From positions 620,001-684,000 of the forward strand of contig NZ_FQVX01000002.1 of the NCBI RefSeq assembly GCF_900129495.1: a stretch of 64,000 nt of DNA, in the 5' to 3' direction. Below the pieces are notes generated by a model. The model made no database searches. It had not been told where the DNA came from and worked only from the letters and a program-made list of their open reading frames with translations. The DNA comes from Geodermatophilus nigrescens. Its GTDB lineage: Bacteria; Actinomycetota; Actinomycetes; Mycobacteriales; Geodermatophilaceae. Below, one piece after another: positions 61,730 through 64,000 of the stretch (within the stretch, counting starts at the first letter, position 1; each line of letters opens with the position of its first letter). The translations under genes and the position numbers were made by a program.

Positions 61730-63054
61730 CGGGCCGGGCCACCCCGCCGTCCCGCGTGCGGCGCCTGCCCCGGCCCCACCTGCCGGCCCGCCTGCGACGG
61801 CGGCCCGTCCCCACTCCCGGGAGCCCGGTCGCGCCGGCCGACCGCTTCCGCTTCACCGACCTGCTCGGCGAGGCCACCGCCGACATCGGCTCCCGGCCCG
61901 GGCGCCTGGTGATGACGGTCCTGGGCACCGTGCTCGGCATCACCGCGCTCGTCGCCACCATCGGCCTCGCCCAGACCGCCGCCGCGCAGATCGCCCGCCA
62001 GTTCGACGCCGCCTCGGTCACCCAGCTCGTCGTCACCCCGCGGACGGCGAGCACCGGGGGCGGGACGACCGTCGCGACGACGGCGCTGCCCTGGGACGCC
62101 GTCCCCCGGCTGGAGCGGCTCGCCGGGATCGAGTCGGCGACACTGCTGGCCGAGGTGCCGCTGCCCGAGGCGGTCGTCACGACGGTGCCGGTCAACGACC
62201 CGTCGCAGCCGCCGAGCGCCCCTCCCCCGGTGTACGCGGCCTCCGACGAGCTGCTCGACACCCTCGGTGGGCAGCTGGCCACCGGCCGCTTCTTCGACGC
62301 CGGGCACGACCGCCGGGCCGACCGGGTGGCCGTCCTGGGCGCCCGGGTCGCCGAGCGGCTGGGCGTCGTCCGGGTCGACACGCAGCCCTCGGTGTTCATC
62401 GACGGCATCGCCTACGCCGTGGTGGGCGTGGTCGCCTCGCTCGACGCCCGCGCGGAGCTGCTCGGCGCGGTCATCCTCCCCACCGGGACGGCCCGTGCCG
62501 ACTTCGGACTGGCCGCCCCCGGCGACGCGCAGGCCCGCATCGCCGTAGGCGCCGGCCCCCAGTTGCGCGGCCAGGCCGCGCTCGCACTGGCACCGGACGA
62601 CCCGGAGAGCCTGGAGGTGGACGCCCCGGACGGCCGGTCCGAGCTCGGGCGGGACGTGCAGGCCGACGTGAACGAGGTGTTCCTCGTCCTGTCGGTGATC
62701 GTGCTGCTCGCCGGCGGGGTGGGCATCGCGAACGTGACGACGCTGTCGGTGATGGAGCGGGTCGGCGAGATCGGCCTGCGCCGGGCGATCGGGGCGACCG
62801 GGCGTCAGATCGCCGGGCAGTTCGTCGCCGAGTCGGTCGTCGTCGGCCTGCTCGGCGGCCTGATCGGCGCGGCCCTGGGCGTGTTCGCCGTCGTCGGCGT
62901 CTCCGTGGTGCGGGGCTGGACCCCCGTCGTCGACCCGTGGGTCGCTCTGGGCGGCGCGCTGCTCGGCGCGGTCGTCGGCCTGGTCGCCGGCGGTCTGCCG
63001 GCCCGTCGCGCGGCCCGCATCGAGCCCGTCGACGCCCTCCGCGGGGGCACCTGA
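61726..63054 (+). CDS. MacB-type ABC transporter permease (FtsX-like)
   Basis: A 442-residue permease. A basic Pro/Arg-rich cytoplasmic N-terminus (about 40 residues), membrane helix 1 (GRLVMTVLGTVLGITALVATI), a large extracytoplasmic MacB domain (about 90-320), and three C-terminal helices, starting VFLVLSVIVLLAGGVGIANV with the MERVGEIGLRRAIGATGRQI coupling loop. This is the standard FtsX/MacB layout. With the adaptor and ATPase it probably exports a peptide, lipid or antibiotic-like compound, or transmits force to a cell-wall enzyme. Confidence 0.93.
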   Translation: MTGRATPPSRVRRLPRPHLPARLRRRPVPTPGSPVAPADRFRFTDLLGEATADIGSRPGRLVMTVLGTVLGITALVATIGLAQTAAAQIARQFDAASVTQLVVTPRTASTGGGTTVATTALPWDAVPRLERLAGIESATLLAEVPLPEAVVTTVPVNDPSQPPSAPPPVYAASDELLDTLGGQLATGRFFDAGHDRRADRVAVLGARVAERLGVVRVDTQPSVFIDGIAYAVVGVVASLDARAELLGAVILPTGTARADFGLAAPGDAQARIAVGAGPQLRGQAALALAPDDPESLEVDAPDGRSELGRDVQADVNEVFLVLSVIVLLAGGVGIANVTTLSVMERVGEIGLRRAIGATGRQIAGQFVAESVVVGLLGGLIGAALGVFAVVGVSVVRGWTPVVDPWVALGGALLGAVVGLVAGGLPARRAARIEPVDALRGGT

Positions 63055-63070
63055 CGGCCACTCCGCCGAG

Positions 63071-63098
63071 GTCCGCCTCCCGCGCGCGGGAGGCGGAC
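63071..63098. terminator. 28-bp perfect palindrome between the permease and argG
   Basis: GTCCGCCTCCCGCG is followed directly by its reverse complement. As RNA it gives a 12-bp stem with a 4-nt loop in either direction, so it can serve as a shared terminator of the convergent permease operon and argG. Confidence 0.75.
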
Positions 63099-63105
63099 CC
63101 GGGCG

Positions 63106-64000
<895 letters not shown>

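Overview
The window is very GC-rich actinobacterial chromosome, with many GTG starts, stop/start overlaps of the GTGA/ATGA type, and leaderless promoters of the TANNNT type. The gene set (a microbial rhodopsin with a Brp/Blh retinal synthase, a PAS-GAF-ANTAR protein, DUF222-HNH, Holin-X, pca and hydroxyquinol genes) points to Geodermatophilaceae (Geodermatophilus, Blastococcus or Modestobacter). This placement is inferred from gene content and composition, not from a marker gene.

Layout. 1-3046 (minus): a molybdopterin oxidoreductase lacking the usual iron-sulfur cysteines, a helical protein and the start of a membrane protein. 3157-4700: Holin-X protein and a yellow/MRJP-like propeller. 4968-7366: light-energy cassette of rhodopsin, retinal synthase and a Csp-type copper-binding protein. 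7382-9790: pyridoxal kinase and amino-acid permease. 9853-14592: signalling genes (PAS-GAF-ANTAR; stand-alone CheB; CheR-PAS-coil-PAS). 14809-18276: NRAMP-like transporter with 5-oxoprolinase PxpABC.

18273-29403 is an aromatic catabolic locus. A phenol/resorcinol-type hydroxylase, hydroxyquinol 1,2-dioxygenase and maleylacetate reductase are divergent from a complete branched-chain-type ABC importer, followed by an IclR regulator and an aldehyde dehydrogenase. Three copies of one 13-bp inverted repeat lie in the two control regions, so the IclR protein probably controls the locus and itself. After a DUF222-HNH gene, 31465-37483 holds the protocatechuate branch (pcaHGBDC, IclR regulator, pobA). 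Both routes converge on 3-oxoadipate; the thiolase and CoA-transferase steps are not in the window.

37480-49244 is mixed housekeeping and catabolism: polyol dehydrogenase, RNase Z, zinc-ribbon protein, DUF3616, CynX-like MFS, carboxylesterase, a two-subunit-type acyl-CoA dehydrogenase pair and a serine beta-lactamase-like protein. 49406-52376 encodes the proton-translocating transhydrogenase PntA/PntB. 52387-54542 has two small proteins, a YkgJ-pentapeptide-repeat protein and a VOC enzyme.

54543-58161 looks acquired. It starts just after a VOC gene and ends at a second copy of that gene's last 55 nt (first 30 nt identical). It contains an orphan gene of lower GC, a stretch with no supportable gene but a perfect 15-bp hairpin, and two enzyme/regulator pairs (VOC-HxlR and ABM-ArsR), each with a palindromic candidate operator. 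58393-63054 is a lipoprotein plus MacAB-like export operon, and the window ends inside argG (minus strand). No rRNA, tRNA, CRISPR array or complete insertion sequence was seen.
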